NCBI GenBank assembly: GCA_035573715.1
Contig: DATLZZ010000002.1
Location: 1 to 64,000, forward strand
Origin: JACPRL01 sp035573715
GTDB lineage: Bacteria > Acidobacteriota > Terriglobia > Acidiferrales > 2-02-FULL-67-57
Reading direction: 5' to 3'
DNA length: 64,000 nucleotides
The first letter of the stretch is position 1; the number at the start of each line of letters is the position of its first letter. Positions 39,047-48,254 of this stretch are shown here, one piece after another. The position numbers and the translations under genes are program-made. The notes below the pieces were generated by a model. The model saw nothing but the letters and a program-made list of their open reading frames with translations, did not search any database and had not been told where the DNA came from.

Positions 39047-41413
39047 ATGCCGCTCAAAGTCCTGCTGGTGGAGGACAATCCGGGCGACGCCCGGCTGCTC
39101 CGCGAAATGCTGGCGGAGATGCCGGGTAGTCCGTTCGTGCTGGAAACCGCCGACCGGCTGTCCACCGCCCTGGAGCGGCTGGCGGCCGGCGATATCAGCG
39201 CCGTCCTGCTCGACCTGGGGCTGCCCGACAGCCAGGGACTGGAAACCTTCGGCCGCGCTCGCCAGCAGGCGCCCAGCGTGCCCATCCTGGTTCTGACCGG
39301 GCTGGACGATGCCTCCCTGGCGGCCCGAGCCGCGCAAGAAGGCGCGCAGGATTACCTGCTCAAGGGCCAGGTCAACGGCCAGGTGCTGGTGCGCGCCCTT
39401 CGCTATGCCATCGAACGCAAGCGGGTCGAAGAGGAGATCCGTCAGCTCAACCGCGACCTCGAGCAGCGCATCAAGGTGCGGACCGCCGAACTCGAGCGCG
39501 CCAATCAGTTCCTGCGCACGGTGGTCGAGGAGCGCCAGCGCGCCGAAGAGGAGTTGGGGCGCTACTTTACTCTTTCGCTCGACCTCTTCTGCATCGCCGG
39601 CTTCGACGGTTATTTCAAGCACCTCAACCCCGCCTGGGAGCAGACGCTCGGGTTTACGAAGGTGGAGCTGCTGGCCCGCCCCTACCTGGAATTCATTCAC
39701 CCCGACGACCGCGCCGCCACCCGGGCCGAAGCCCAGAAGCTCGCCGCCGGCGGCGCGGTGATTTCCTTTGAGAATCGCTACCTCTGCAAGGACGGCTCCT
39801 ATCGCTGGCTGCTCTGGAAGGCGGTTCCGGTGCTCGACCGCCAACTGATTTACGCCGCCGCCCGCGACGTCACCGAGCGCAAACTGGGCGAAGAGAAATA
39901 CCGGGCGCTGCTGGACTCCGCCCCGGACGCCTTCGTGGCCATGGACGACCAGGGCGTGATTACCGAATGGAACCCGCGGGCCGAGGCGGCCTTCGGATGG
40001 ACGCGCGCGGAAGTGGTGGGCCGCCCCCTGGCCGACACCATTATCCCCGTCCGGTTTCGCGAGGCGCACCGGAAGGGCTTGCACCGTTTTCTGGAAACGG
40101 GCGAAGCCCCGGTCTTGAACCGCTGCCTGGAGGTGTTCGCCCTGCACCGGGACGGCCATGAGTTTCCGGTGGAACTCTCCATTGCCGCCCTGCAAGTGGG
40201 CCAGCGCCACCTCTTCAGCGCCTTCCTGCGCGACGTCAGCGAGCGGGCGCGAGTCCGGGCGGCGCTGGAGGAATCCGAAGAGCGCCACCGGCGGCTGTTT
40301 GAAAACAGCCCGCAGCCGATGTGGGTCTTCGACCGCCAGACGCTCGCCTTCCTGGCGGTCAACGACGCCGCGGTGCGCCATTACGGGTATTCGCGCGAGG
40401 AGTTTCTGGCAATGACCATCCGCGACATCCGCCCGCCGGAGGATGTTCCCGCCCTGCTCGAGCACCTGGACTCCGACGCGGCTCAACCCGCGGCGGTAAC
40501 CACCTGGCGGCATCGCAAGAAGGACGGTTCGGTCATCACGGTGGAGGTGCATGCCCAGCACCTTCCCTTCCAGGGTCGGGAGGCCTCGCTGGTTCTGGTC
40601 TACGACGTCACCGAGCGCCGCCGCGTCCAGGCGCAACTGGAAGAGATCAATGCCCAACTGGAAGCGACCAACAAAAACCTGGAAGCGGCCAACCGGGAGC
40701 TGGAAACCTTTACCTACTCGGTGTCGCACGACCTCCGGGCTCCCCTGCGCCAGGTGGCCGGGTTCGCGCGCATCCTGTCGGAGGACTACGGCGCGCAGCT
40801 CAGCGCCGAGGCCCAGCACTGCGTGGCTCGCATCCAGCAGGGAGTGGAGCAGATGGGCCAACTGGTGGACGACCTGCTGTCGCTTTCGCGCATTTCCCGC
40901 CAGGAGGTGCGCCGCCAGATCACCGGCCTGACCCCGCTGGTGGAACAGGTAATCCAGCAGCTCGGCAGTGAAAGCAACGGCCGCTCGGTGGAGTGGCGGC
41001 GGGGGCCGCTGCCCTTCGCCGATTGCGACCCCGGGCTGGTGAAGCAGGTGTTCGCCAATCTGCTCGCCAACGCCCTCAAGTTTACCCGCCCCCGGGAACG
41101 AGCCGTCATCGAGATCGGCATCCAACCGGGCGGCGAGGAGCCGGTCTTCTATGTCCGCGACAATGGCGTCGGCTTCCCCATGAAGTATGCCGACAAGCTC
41201 TTCGGGGTCTTCCAGCGGCTGCACCGGCAGGAAGATTTCGAAGGCACCGGGGTCGGGCTGGCCATCGTGCAGCGCATTGTGGCCAAGCACGGCGGGCGCA
41301 TCTGGGCGGAGGCCGCGCTCGACCGGGGCGCCACCTTCTACTTCACCCTGGGCGCCGCCGACGCCCGGGAATCCTCTGCGGAGGTGAAATCCGAATGCAC
41401 CCCGGCGAAGTAG
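39047..41413 (+). CDS. Receiver-PAS-PAS-PAS histidine kinase
   Basis: The 788-residue cytosolic protein has an N-terminal receiver (residues 3-125, LLVEDNPGDARLLREMLAEM, DISAVLLDLGLPDSQGLETF) and a coiled coil (about 128-165). Three PAS domains follow (about 170-285, 285-410 and 410-530: FDGYFKHLNPAWEQTLGFTK, GVITEWNPRAEAAFGWTRAE, FLAVNDAAVRHYGYSREEFL), then a second coiled coil and the kinase core FTYSVSHDLRAPLRQVAGFA with HATPase motifs VRDNGVGF and GTGVGLAIVQRIVAKHGG. It can receive phosphate and sense several inputs, and is the hub of the cluster. It is 5 bases downstream of the previous receiver. Confidence 0.92.
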   Translation: MPLKVLLVEDNPGDARLLREMLAEMPGSPFVLETADRLSTALERLAAGDISAVLLDLGLPDSQGLETFGRARQQAPSVPILVLTGLDDASLAARAAQEGAQDYLLKGQVNGQVLVRALRYAIERKRVEEEIRQLNRDLEQRIKVRTAELERANQFLRTVVEERQRAEEELGRYFTLSLDLFCIAGFDGYFKHLNPAWEQTLGFTKVELLARPYLEFIHPDDRAATRAEAQKLAAGGAVISFENRYLCKDGSYRWLLWKAVPVLDRQLIYAAARDVTERKLGEEKYRALLDSAPDAFVAMDDQGVITEWNPRAEAAFGWTRAEVVGRPLADTIIPVRFREAHRKGLHRFLETGEAPVLNRCLEVFALHRDGHEFPVELSIAALQVGQRHLFSAFLRDVSERARVRAALEESEERHRRLFENSPQPMWVFDRQTLAFLAVNDAAVRHYGYSREEFLAMTIRDIRPPEDVPALLEHLDSDAAQPAAVTTWRHRKKDGSVITVEVHAQHLPFQGREASLVLVYDVTERRRVQAQLEEINAQLEATNKNLEAANRELETFTYSVSHDLRAPLRQVAGFARILSEDYGAQLSAEAQHCVARIQQGVEQMGQLVDDLLSLSRISRQEVRRQITGLTPLVEQVIQQLGSESNGRSVEWRRGPLPFADCDPGLVKQVFANLLANALKFTRPRERAVIEIGIQPGGEEPVFYVRDNGVGFPMKYADKLFGVFQRLHRQEDFEGTGVGLAIVQRIVAKHGGRIWAEAALDRGATFYFTLGAADARESSAEVKSECTPAK

Positions 41414-41856
41414 ACATCCTGCTGGTTGAAGACAACCCCGCTGATGTGGAGCTGACCTTGCGCGCCCTGCGCGCCCATCACGTCAGCAACCCGGTGCACG
41501 TGGTGCGCGACGGCGAGGAGGCTCTGGACTTCCTGTTCTGCCGCGGCCCCTACAGCGACCGCCTGTCGAATCACGCCCTCAAGGTCGTCCTGCTGGATTT
41601 GAAGCTCCCCAAGGTGGACGGGATGGAGGTGCTGCGGCAGATCAAGAGCGACCCGCGCACCAAGGCCATTCCGGTCGTCATCCTCACCTCCTCGCGGGAA
41701 GAGCGCGACCTGGTGGAAAGCTATCAGCTCGGCGTCAACAGCTACATCCAGAAGCCGGTGGACTTCGACCAGTTTCGCAGCGTGGTCAAGCAGCTCGGCC
41801 TGTACTGGATGGTGGTGAACGTGCCGCCGCCGGCCAACTGCTTTCGGGAGCCCTAG
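41395..41856 (+). CDS. Stand-alone response regulator (Rcp1-like)
   Basis: GGAGG precedes the ATG at 41395, which lies inside the last 19 bases of the kinase gene, so the two are coupled. The 153-residue receiver has ILLVEDNPADVELTLRALRA, KVVLLDLKLPKVDGMEVLRQ (phospho-Asp), VVILTSSREERDLV and SYIQKPVDFDQFRSVVK. It closely resembles the receiver at 38589, suggesting gene duplication within the cluster. Confidence 0.92.
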   Translation: MHPGEVDILLVEDNPADVELTLRALRAHHVSNPVHVVRDGEEALDFLFCRGPYSDRLSNHALKVVLLDLKLPKVDGMEVLRQIKSDPRTKAIPVVILTSSREERDLVESYQLGVNSYIQKPVDFDQFRSVVKQLGLYWMVVNVPPPANCFREP

Positions 41857-41865
41857 GAGCCGGCC

Positions 41866-43467
41866 ATGGCGGCAACGGCACAGAAGCGGCAGCGGTCGCT
41901 GCGGATCCTCTTCGTCGAGGACTCGGCGGCCGACGTTGAGCTCTGCCTGCGGGAACTGAAGCGCGCCGGGCTGCGGGTGGAAGCCCGAATGGCCTCCACG
42001 CCGGAGCAGTTCCTCGAGCGGATTCGCGCCGGCGACCTCGACCTGATTCTTTGCGACTACAACCTGCAATCCTGGACCGGGCTGGACGCGCTGGAGTCGA
42101 TGCGCCGGGAAGGGAAAGCTCTCCCCTTCATCCTGGTGAGCGGCTCGGTGGGGGAGGAACGGGCGGTTGACCTCGTCCTCAAAGGGGCTTCCGATTTTAT
42201 TCTCAAGGATCGAATGGTACGGCTGCCGCTGGCCGTCCGCCGGGCGCTGGAGGAGAAGGCGCTGCGCGACCAGCAGCAGGAGACCCAGCGCCGGCTGGAA
42301 GAGCGCACCGCCTTTCTGACGGCGCTGATCGAGAACAGTCCGCTGGCCATCCTGGTGCTTGACCCCCAGCGCCGCGTGCGCATGTGCAACCGCGCCTTCG
42401 AGCGCCTGTTCGGGCACTGCCAGGCGGAGATCGAGGGACTGTCGGTGGAGGAGCTCTTTGGCTCGCCCGGCGGAACGGAAGACCTCGATCCAGTTGTGGA
42501 GCAGATCGGCGGGGAACGGATGGTGCACGCGGTAACGCAGCGGCGCCGGCGGGACGGCGCGCCGCTGGACGTTGAGCTGCACGCCGTCCCTCTGGTGGTC
42601 GCCGGCAAAATCCTCGGCTACTTCGGCATCTATCAGGACATCAGCGACCGCAAGCGCGCCGAGCAGGAGCGGCTTCACGCCCTCAAGCTCCAGGCCGAGA
42701 ACGAGGCGCTGGCGCGCGCCGACCGGCTGAAGTCGGAGTTTCTGGCCGACATGAGCCACGAGTTCCGCACCCCGCTCAACTCCATCCTCGGTTTCTCCGA
42801 GTTGCTGCTGGAGACCTGCCAGCAACTGACCCCCAAACAACAGGAAGACCTGCGCATCATTCACCGCGAAGGCCACCGCCTGCTGGGGTTGGTGAACGAC
42901 CTGCTCGACCTGGCGCGCATCGAGGCCGGCCAGCTTCCGCTGGAGCCGACGCTCGTCCCGGTGCGGGAAACGCTGCTGCGGGTGGTGGATTCCGTCTCGG
43001 GCGCTTTTCGGGAGAAGAAACTGAGTCAGCGGGTCGACGTCGAGCCGGCCGACTTGGCGGTGTGGGCCGACCCGCGGCGGTTCGATCAGATTCTCACCAA
43101 CCTGCTCAGCAACGCCCTGAAGTTTACCCGCGAGGGCGGCATCACGCTGCGCGCCCGGCCGGCGTCCGACGCCGTCTGCGTGGAAGTGATTGACACCGGC
43201 GTCGGCATCCCCGCCGCGGCTTTACCCCACGTGTTCGACAAGTTCTATCAGGTTCATCGGCAGGCCGAGGGAGCGGCGAAAGGCACGGGCTTGGGGCTGG
43301 CCATCACGCGGCAGCTCGTCGAGCTGCAAGGCGGGACCATCGGAGTGGAGAGCGCGGAGGGAGAGGGCAGCCGGTTCTTCTTTACCCTGCCGCGGGTGGC
43401 GGGCGCGGGCGATTCCGTTGGAGAGGAGGGCGCGCGTGTCGCAAACGCGGACCGCGTTGGTGATTGA
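41866..43467 (+). CDS. Receiver-PAS histidine kinase
   Basis: The 533-residue protein has a receiver (residues 13-130, ILFVEDSAADVELCLRELKR, DLILCDYNLQSWTGLDALES), a PAS domain (about 145-265, NSPLAILVLDPQRRVRMCNR) and a classic HisKA/HATPase core (DMSHEFRTPLNSILGFSELL, NLLSNALKFTREGG, VIDTGVGIP, GTGLGLAITRQLVELQGG). No membrane helix is present. It is part of the same unit and overlaps the next receiver's start. The signal is unknown. Confidence 0.92.
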   Translation: MAATAQKRQRSLRILFVEDSAADVELCLRELKRAGLRVEARMASTPEQFLERIRAGDLDLILCDYNLQSWTGLDALESMRREGKALPFILVSGSVGEERAVDLVLKGASDFILKDRMVRLPLAVRRALEEKALRDQQQETQRRLEERTAFLTALIENSPLAILVLDPQRRVRMCNRAFERLFGHCQAEIEGLSVEELFGSPGGTEDLDPVVEQIGGERMVHAVTQRRRRDGAPLDVELHAVPLVVAGKILGYFGIYQDISDRKRAEQERLHALKLQAENEALARADRLKSEFLADMSHEFRTPLNSILGFSELLLETCQQLTPKQQEDLRIIHREGHRLLGLVNDLLDLARIEAGQLPLEPTLVPVRETLLRVVDSVSGAFREKKLSQRVDVEPADLAVWADPRRFDQILTNLLSNALKFTREGGITLRARPASDAVCVEVIDTGVGIPAAALPHVFDKFYQVHRQAEGAAKGTGLGLAITRQLVELQGGTIGVESAEGEGSRFFFTLPRVAGAGDSVGEEGARVANADRVGD

Positions 43468-43822
43468 CGACGACCCCGGCTCGCGGCGGCTGCTGGCGCG
43501 CTGGTTGGAAGAGATGGGTTGGGCCGTGGTGGAAGCCACCTCCGGCGCCGAGGCGCTGGATTGCGCCCTGGCAACCGAGCTCGACCTGGTGCTGGTGGAT
43601 ATCCGCATGCCGGGCACCATCGACGGCCTTCGCACCGCCATGGTGCTGCATGAAAACGAGAGATCGCGCAGGTTGCCCATCCTCGCGGTCTCGGCCAGCC
43701 CCCAGGAAATTTTCCGTCATCGCGCGCTGGCCGCGGGCTGCGCGGGTTTTGTGAGCAAGCCGGTAAGCTTCAAGCGGCTGCAACAGGAGATCGACCGGCT
43801 GGTGCCGCCGGGGAAAAGATGA
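43436..43822 (+). CDS. Stand-alone response regulator
   Basis: The GTG at 43436 follows GAGGAGG and overlaps the kinase gene by 32 bases. The 128-residue receiver has ALVIDDDPGSRRLLARWLEE, LDLVLVDIRMPGTIDGLRTA (phospho-Asp), ILAVSASPQEIF and GFVSKPVSFKRLQQEI. It belongs to a different receiver branch from the two Rcp1-like ones. Its stop codon overlaps the ATG of the HD-GYP gene, so it probably signals in the same relay. Confidence 0.88.
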   Translation: MSQTRTALVIDDDPGSRRLLARWLEEMGWAVVEATSGAEALDCALATELDLVLVDIRMPGTIDGLRTAMVLHENERSRRLPILAVSASPQEIFRHRALAAGCAGFVSKPVSFKRLQQEIDRLVPPGKR

Positions 43823-44865
43823 TGAGCGTGAATTCGCTTCCAGCGCGGATTACGGCGGCTGTCGAGCCGAGCCTCGCCGGCGGCGCGGGCCGGGCGCGCG
43901 CGCGTGTGCTGGTGGTCGACGATCTGGAAGCCAACCGGCGGCTGCTTACTTCGCTGCTCGAGCCGCTCGGCTACGAGATTTTCACCGCCGCCGACGGCCG
44001 CGAAGCCTTGGAGCAAACCGAGCAGCACCCGCCGGACGTGATCCTGCTGGACGTGATGATGCCGGAAATGGACGGCCTGGAAGTGTGCGCCCGGCTCAAG
44101 TCCGACCCGCGCACGCGGCTCATCCCCATCGTGGTCATCACCGCGCTGCACGGCGAGCCCGAGAAGGTGCGCGCCATCGAAGCCGGCGCCGACGACTTCC
44201 TCAACAAGCCCTTCAGCAAAGCCGAGCTGCTGGCGCGGGTGCGCGCGCTGTTGCGGCTGAAGCGCTTCACCGACGAGCTGGAGTTCGCCGAAACCGTGCT
44301 CATCAGCCTCGGCCTGGCGGTCGAATCGCGCGACCCGCACACCGAGGGCCACTGCCAGCGCCTGGCGCGCATTAGCGTCGAGTTGGGACGCCGGCTCGCC
44401 CTGGACGAGCCCGCGCTCGTCGCTCTGCGCCGCGGCGGCTACCTGCACGACATCGGAAAAATCGCCACCCCTGACGCGGTGCTGCTGAAGAACGGCCCGC
44501 TCACCGACGAGGAGCGCCGGGTGATGCGCCGCCACACGGAAATCGGCGAGCAGATCTGCCGCCCACTACGCTCGTTCGAGGCCGTGCTGCCCATCATCCG
44601 CTCCCACCACGAGCACTGGGACGGCAGCGGCTACCCCGACGGCCTGAGCGGCGAAGAAATCCCGCTGCTGGCGCGCCTGTTGCAACTGGCCGACGTCTAT
44701 GACGCGCTGCGCAGCCACCGCCCCTACAAGCCGCCGCAGCTGGCCTCCGCCGCGCTCGAGCAGATGCAGCGCGAGGCCGCGCGCGGCTGGTACGACCCGC
44801 GGCTGCTGGAATTCTTCTTTCGCGTGCACGACGACGTCGTCGGCGAGCTCTACGCCCCGCGTTGA
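43819..44865 (+). CDS. Response regulator with HD-GYP phosphodiesterase domain
   Basis: The 348-residue protein has a receiver (residues about 28-145, VLVVDDLEANRRLLTSLLEP, DVILLDVMMPEMDGLEVCAR, FLNKPFSKAELLARV) and an HD-GYP domain (about 155-345) with GGYLHDIGKIATPD, HTEIGEQICRPLRSF, HHEHWDGSGYPDGLSGEEIP and ARLLQLADVYDAL, the full metal and substrate motifs. It would hydrolyse c-di-GMP when phosphorylated, so the cluster's output is probably a change between motile and attached states. It overlaps the previous gene by 4 bases and ends the cluster. Confidence 0.94.
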   Translation: MMSVNSLPARITAAVEPSLAGGAGRARARVLVVDDLEANRRLLTSLLEPLGYEIFTAADGREALEQTEQHPPDVILLDVMMPEMDGLEVCARLKSDPRTRLIPIVVITALHGEPEKVRAIEAGADDFLNKPFSKAELLARVRALLRLKRFTDELEFAETVLISLGLAVESRDPHTEGHCQRLARISVELGRRLALDEPALVALRRGGYLHDIGKIATPDAVLLKNGPLTDEERRVMRRHTEIGEQICRPLRSFEAVLPIIRSHHEHWDGSGYPDGLSGEEIPLLARLLQLADVYDALRSHRPYKPPQLASAALEQMQREAARGWYDPRLLEFFFRVHDDVVGELYAPR

Positions 44866-44890
44866 CAAACCCGCCGCCTTCTTCGACAAT
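44862..44890 (+). promoter_or_regulatory. Promoter of tRNA-Ala
   Basis: TTGACA (44862-44867), 17 bases and GACAAT (44885-44890) lie 18 bases before the tRNA. The -35 contains the HD-GYP stop codon. Confidence 0.65.
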
Positions 44891-44908
44891 AGAAAAATCT
44901 CTTGCGGT

Positions 44909-44981
44909 GGGCGTGTGGCGCAGTTGGGAGCGCGCTTCGATGGCATCGAAGAGGTCGCGGGTTCGAATCCCGCCACGTCCA
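44909..44981 (+). tRNA. tRNA-Ala (anticodon GGC)
   Basis: Acceptor GGGCGTG/CACGTCC (one G-T pair), D-stem GCGC/GCGC, anticodon stem CTTCG/CGAAG with loop ATGGCAT, T-arm GCGGG-TTCGAAT-CCCGC, and discriminator A. The CCA is encoded at 44982-44984. Confidence 0.96.
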
Positions 44982-45066
44982 CCAATCCCGCGCCGCTGAG
45001 CGCCCGGTTCCTTGACTTGGCTGCAGGCCGCGTTTAGACTGAAAAACTGGGCGCAGCCCACAGCTT

Positions 45067-46596
45067 TTGCAAAGGACGCGAGACCTTTTGCCCTCATTTT
45101 CGCCTAGTGGCCTTCGCCGGTGGCCGATTCCGGTCTTGCTGCTGCTCATCGCCGTTCCTGCGTCGGCCGACACCGCGTATGAAGTTTCGGTGGACGCCAG
45201 CCCGCAGTTGTTTGCCGTGCTGTGCGCGGCGCGGGCTGGCGGGCTGATTGGCTCGCTGGGCGCGCCCGGCGATCCGGTGGCCGCGCAGGTGGAAGCGTCG
45301 CTGGCGCAGCTCGACCCGAAAGTCGTCGAACCGCTGCGCGCCTACTTCAGGGAAAAGTATCCCAACCCGAGCCCGCGCTTCCTGAGCACCTACATCTCGA
45401 TGGCGCTGGTCCTGAACCCACCGCCCGAGTGGGGTTGGGCGCTGCCGCGCGACCAGCTCCCCCCCGATGTGTGGGACGCTCAGGAGTTTCAGCCGTTGCT
45501 GCGGGCGTTTTATGAGCAGGCGGGGCTGGAGCGTTTGTGGGCGGAGCTGCGCCCGGCGTACGAACGGACGCTCGAACGGCTCCAGCCGCAGTTCAGCCAA
45601 ACGCTCTTCGAGACGCGCGCCTACCTGCGCTCGGCGGGCGAGCAATACCTGGGACGAGCGTACGCCATTTACGTGGATGCGCTGCTCCCGCCCGGGCTGG
45701 TGAGCGCGCGCAATTATGGTGAGCACTACTTCCTGGCCCTCCCGCCGGGCCACTCGGATTTTCTTTCCGCCGCGCGGCATCAGTATCTTCACTATGTTCT
45801 CGACCCGCTGATGGCCAAGCACGCCGACCGATTGAAGACCTGGAACCGCGTTCTGCCGGTGGCGGCGCAGGCGCCGCGCCTGCCGGCCGAGTTCCGCCGC
45901 GACACTCTGCTGCTGGCCACCGAGTGCCTGATTCAAGCGATGGAGCTGCGGCTGCGGCACCTGCCAGAGGAAGAAGCCGAAGCTGAGTTGGCCGGCCGGG
46001 AGCGCTCGGGGTACGTCTTCGTGCGCTTCTTCTTTGCGTCGCTGCAGCGCTACGAGCAGTCCGAGCCCTCTCTGCGCTATTATTTCCCTGACTTGCTGGC
46101 GGGCTATAACACCGCGCACGAGCAGGCGCGGCTGGCGCGGATTCAGTTCGACCCGGCCGAAGCCACCAGCGGATCCGCAGGGGCGCCAACAGCCCGGGAC
46201 CAGGCGACGGCGCAACTCCTGAGCGAAGGCCAGCGGCTGTATCAGGCCGGCGACCACGAAGGCGCCCGGAAGGCCTTCGCTCAAGTCTTGCAAGGGAAGC
46301 CCGACGAGCCCGGGGCGTTGTTCGGGCTGGCGTTGGTCGCCAGCGCGGAGGAGAACCGCTCGGAGGCCAAGGAGTATTTCGAGCGCGTTTTGAAGACTTT
46401 GGCTCCCGCCGACATGGCGGCGTGGACGCATGTGTACCTTGGACGCATCTATGACTTGGAGGGGGATCGCAAGGAGGCGATAGGCCACTACCGCGCTGCG
46501 CTGGCGCTCGACACTCGGGTCGACCGGGTCGAGCAGGCCGCCCGCCGCGGGCTGGAGCGACCTTTCGGCCAGGACGAGAAACCGGGGCCCCAGTAA
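45067..46596 (+). CDS. Secreted protein with C-terminal TPRs, unknown
   Basis: The start is uncertain: TTG at 45067 gives 509 residues, and a TTG at 45088 is possible. Either leads to a signal peptide (RRWPIPVLLLLIAVPASADT). Residues about 40-375 form an unrecognised helical domain with many aromatic residues (RFLSTYISMALVLNPPPEWG, FETRAYLRSAGEQYLGRAYA, HYFLALPPGHSDFLSAARHQ). It could be a metallopeptidase-like fold, but no HExxH is present. Residues 385-495 hold TPRs (GQRLYQAGDHEGARKAFAQV, LGRIYDLEGDRKEAIGHYRA). The next gene also encodes a secreted TPR protein. Confidence 0.65.
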   Translation: MQRTRDLLPSFSPSGLRRWPIPVLLLLIAVPASADTAYEVSVDASPQLFAVLCAARAGGLIGSLGAPGDPVAAQVEASLAQLDPKVVEPLRAYFREKYPNPSPRFLSTYISMALVLNPPPEWGWALPRDQLPPDVWDAQEFQPLLRAFYEQAGLERLWAELRPAYERTLERLQPQFSQTLFETRAYLRSAGEQYLGRAYAIYVDALLPPGLVSARNYGEHYFLALPPGHSDFLSAARHQYLHYVLDPLMAKHADRLKTWNRVLPVAAQAPRLPAEFRRDTLLLATECLIQAMELRLRHLPEEEAEAELAGRERSGYVFVRFFFASLQRYEQSEPSLRYYFPDLLAGYNTAHEQARLARIQFDPAEATSGSAGAPTARDQATAQLLSEGQRLYQAGDHEGARKAFAQVLQGKPDEPGALFGLALVASAEENRSEAKEYFERVLKTLAPADMAAWTHVYLGRIYDLEGDRKEAIGHYRAALALDTRVDRVEQAARRGLERPFGQDEKPGPQ

Positions 46597-46642
46597 CCCG
46601 GACGCCGCTGGCGGAGTCTCAACCTCAAAGAGGAGAACGGCA

Positions 46643-47518
46643 ATGAGAACTATGAAAGCAGTGGCCGGCTGGATTCTGCTCGGCGCCCTGGCGTTGGCGG
46701 TCCCGGCAGCGGCGCAGCAGCAGCAGCAACAACAGCAGCAGCAGCAACAACAACAACAGCAACAACAACAACAGCAACAGCCGCAACCGGGCTTCACTAT
46801 CGGCCAGACGCAACCCACTCCCGAAGAGACGGAGGCGATCAACCGAATCCTGCAGACCGCGGACATGGATCAGCGGCTGACGATGGTCCAGGATTTTCTG
46901 GCCAAGTACCCGAACAGCATCTTGGTGGGCCGCGCGTACGCGGCGGCGGCCGATGCCTACCGCAGGAAGAACAAGTATGCTCAGACCATCGAGTATGGCG
47001 AGAAGGCCATTGAACTCAGCCCCAAGGATGCGTACTCGATGATTCTGGTCGCTGACTCCCTGGCGGAGTCGGCAATTCCCACGCAGCCCGATTACCAGGA
47101 AAGGCTGGCCCGGTCGGAAACCTACTGCCGCCGCGCGATTGAGATCCTCCCTGAGCACTTCGCGGCCATCCGCCGTCCCGAAATCCCGGAAGAGCAGTAT
47201 GTGGCTGCGCAACAGCAATCGGAGGCGCTCACGCGTGCTATTCTCGGTTATGTGCATCTTCGCCGCGGCGAAAACACCCAGGCAATCGAAGAGTTGACCA
47301 AGGCGATCCAGACTCCCAGCTTTAAGGCGCAGCCGATCGACTACTACCGCCTCGGCCTGGCCTACAAACGCCAGGGGCAACTGAAGGAAGCCGAAGCGGC
47401 CTTGCAGACATGCGTGGAATCGAGCGGCGGCGGCTTCGCCGAGTGCCAGAAGCAGCTCGACTCTGTCCGCCAGACCCTGAGCACGACGCCGGCTCCGACT
47501 CCAGAGAAGAAGCCTTAA
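46643..47518 (+). CDS. Secreted TPR protein with an N-terminal 22-glutamine tract
   Basis: AGGAGA precedes the ATG at 46643. The 291-residue product has a signal peptide ending VPAAA and, directly at the predicted mature N-terminus, 22 consecutive glutamines encoded by mixed CAG/CAA codons (46715-46780). TPR-like helices follow (SILVGRAYAAAADAYRRKNK, AILGYVHLRRGENTQAIEEL, YYRLGLAYKRQGQLKEAEAA). The mature domain begins PQPGFTIGQTQPTPEE. It is likely a periplasmic scaffold. Variation of the Gln tract would change only the N-terminal tail. Confidence 0.75.
   Translation: MRTMKAVAGWILLGALALAVPAAAQQQQQQQQQQQQQQQQQQQQQQPQPGFTIGQTQPTPEETEAINRILQTADMDQRLTMVQDFLAKYPNSILVGRAYAAAADAYRRKNKYAQTIEYGEKAIELSPKDAYSMILVADSLAESAIPTQPDYQERLARSETYCRRAIEILPEHFAAIRRPEIPEEQYVAAQQQSEALTRAILGYVHLRRGENTQAIEELTKAIQTPSFKAQPIDYYRLGLAYKRQGQLKEAEAALQTCVESSGGGFAECQKQLDSVRQTLSTTPAPTPEKKP
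46715..46780 (+). repeat. CAG/CAA codon repeat (22 Gln)
   Basis: Twenty-two in-frame CAG or CAA codons without interruption. The codon mixture has runs of up to four identical units, leaving room for in-frame slippage. Confidence 0.9.
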
Positions 47519-47528
47519 CGACGCCCGA

Positions 47529-48254
47529 ATGAAGGAGAAGTTTACCCTCCGGCAGCCCGCGGCTCTGGAAGAGCGCGTCGGGCATCGCTTCACCCGCCGC
47601 GAGCTGCTCGATCAGGCCCTCACTCACCGTTCGCGCCGCGGCCCCGGCGCCGCCGCGCTGGACAACGAGCGGCTGGAGTTCCTGGGCGACGCCATCATCG
47701 GCTTCGTCGTCAGCAGCGCCCTCTACCGCCTGTTTCCCGACCTGAACGAGGGCAAGCTCAGCCGCATCAAGGCCAACCTGGTCAGCGCCTCCCACCTGCG
47801 CCGCGTGGCTGACGAGTTGGACCTGGGCAGCTACCTTCGCCTGGGGCCGGGAGAAGAAAAGACCGGCGGGCGCTTCAAGCAGGCCATTCTGGCCAATGCG
47901 CTGGAAGGGCTGGTGGCGGCGCTCTACCTGGATGGCGGCATCGAGGTCGCGCGCCGGTTTGTCGAGGAGTTTGTCCTCCCGGAGGTGCGCCCCGACAGCC
48001 TGGAGCCGCTGGCGCGCGCGGATTACAAGTCCGCCCTGCAGGAGTACTTGCAGGCGCGCAAGCTGCCCCCGGCGCGCTACGAGACCGTAGAGACACGCGG
48101 GCCGGAACATCGTAAAATATTCACCGTGGAGTTGTGGGCGGGCTCGCAATGCCTGGCGCGCGCGGAAGGAGCCTCCAAGAAGCAAGCCGAGCAGCAGGCG
48201 GCCCGGCGCGCTTTGAGCCAGCTCCGGGTGGAACCGGCCAGCGAATCGGCATGA
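47529..48254 (+). CDS. rnc: Ribonuclease III
   Basis: The 241-residue protein has the RNase III signature NERLEFLGDAIIGFVVSSAL, LNEGKLSRIKANLVS, and the second acidic site NALEGLVAALYLDGG. A C-terminal double-stranded RNA-binding domain follows (DYKSALQEYLQARKLPPARY, ending EGASKKQAEQQAARRALSQL). It processes rRNA precursors and structured mRNAs. The stop overlaps the lepB start (ATGA). Confidence 0.95.
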   Translation: MKEKFTLRQPAALEERVGHRFTRRELLDQALTHRSRRGPGAAALDNERLEFLGDAIIGFVVSSALYRLFPDLNEGKLSRIKANLVSASHLRRVADELDLGSYLRLGPGEEKTGGRFKQAILANALEGLVAALYLDGGIEVARRFVEEFVLPEVRPDSLEPLARADYKSALQEYLQARKLPPARYETVETRGPEHRKIFTVELWAGSQCLARAEGASKKQAEQQAARRALSQLRVEPASESA

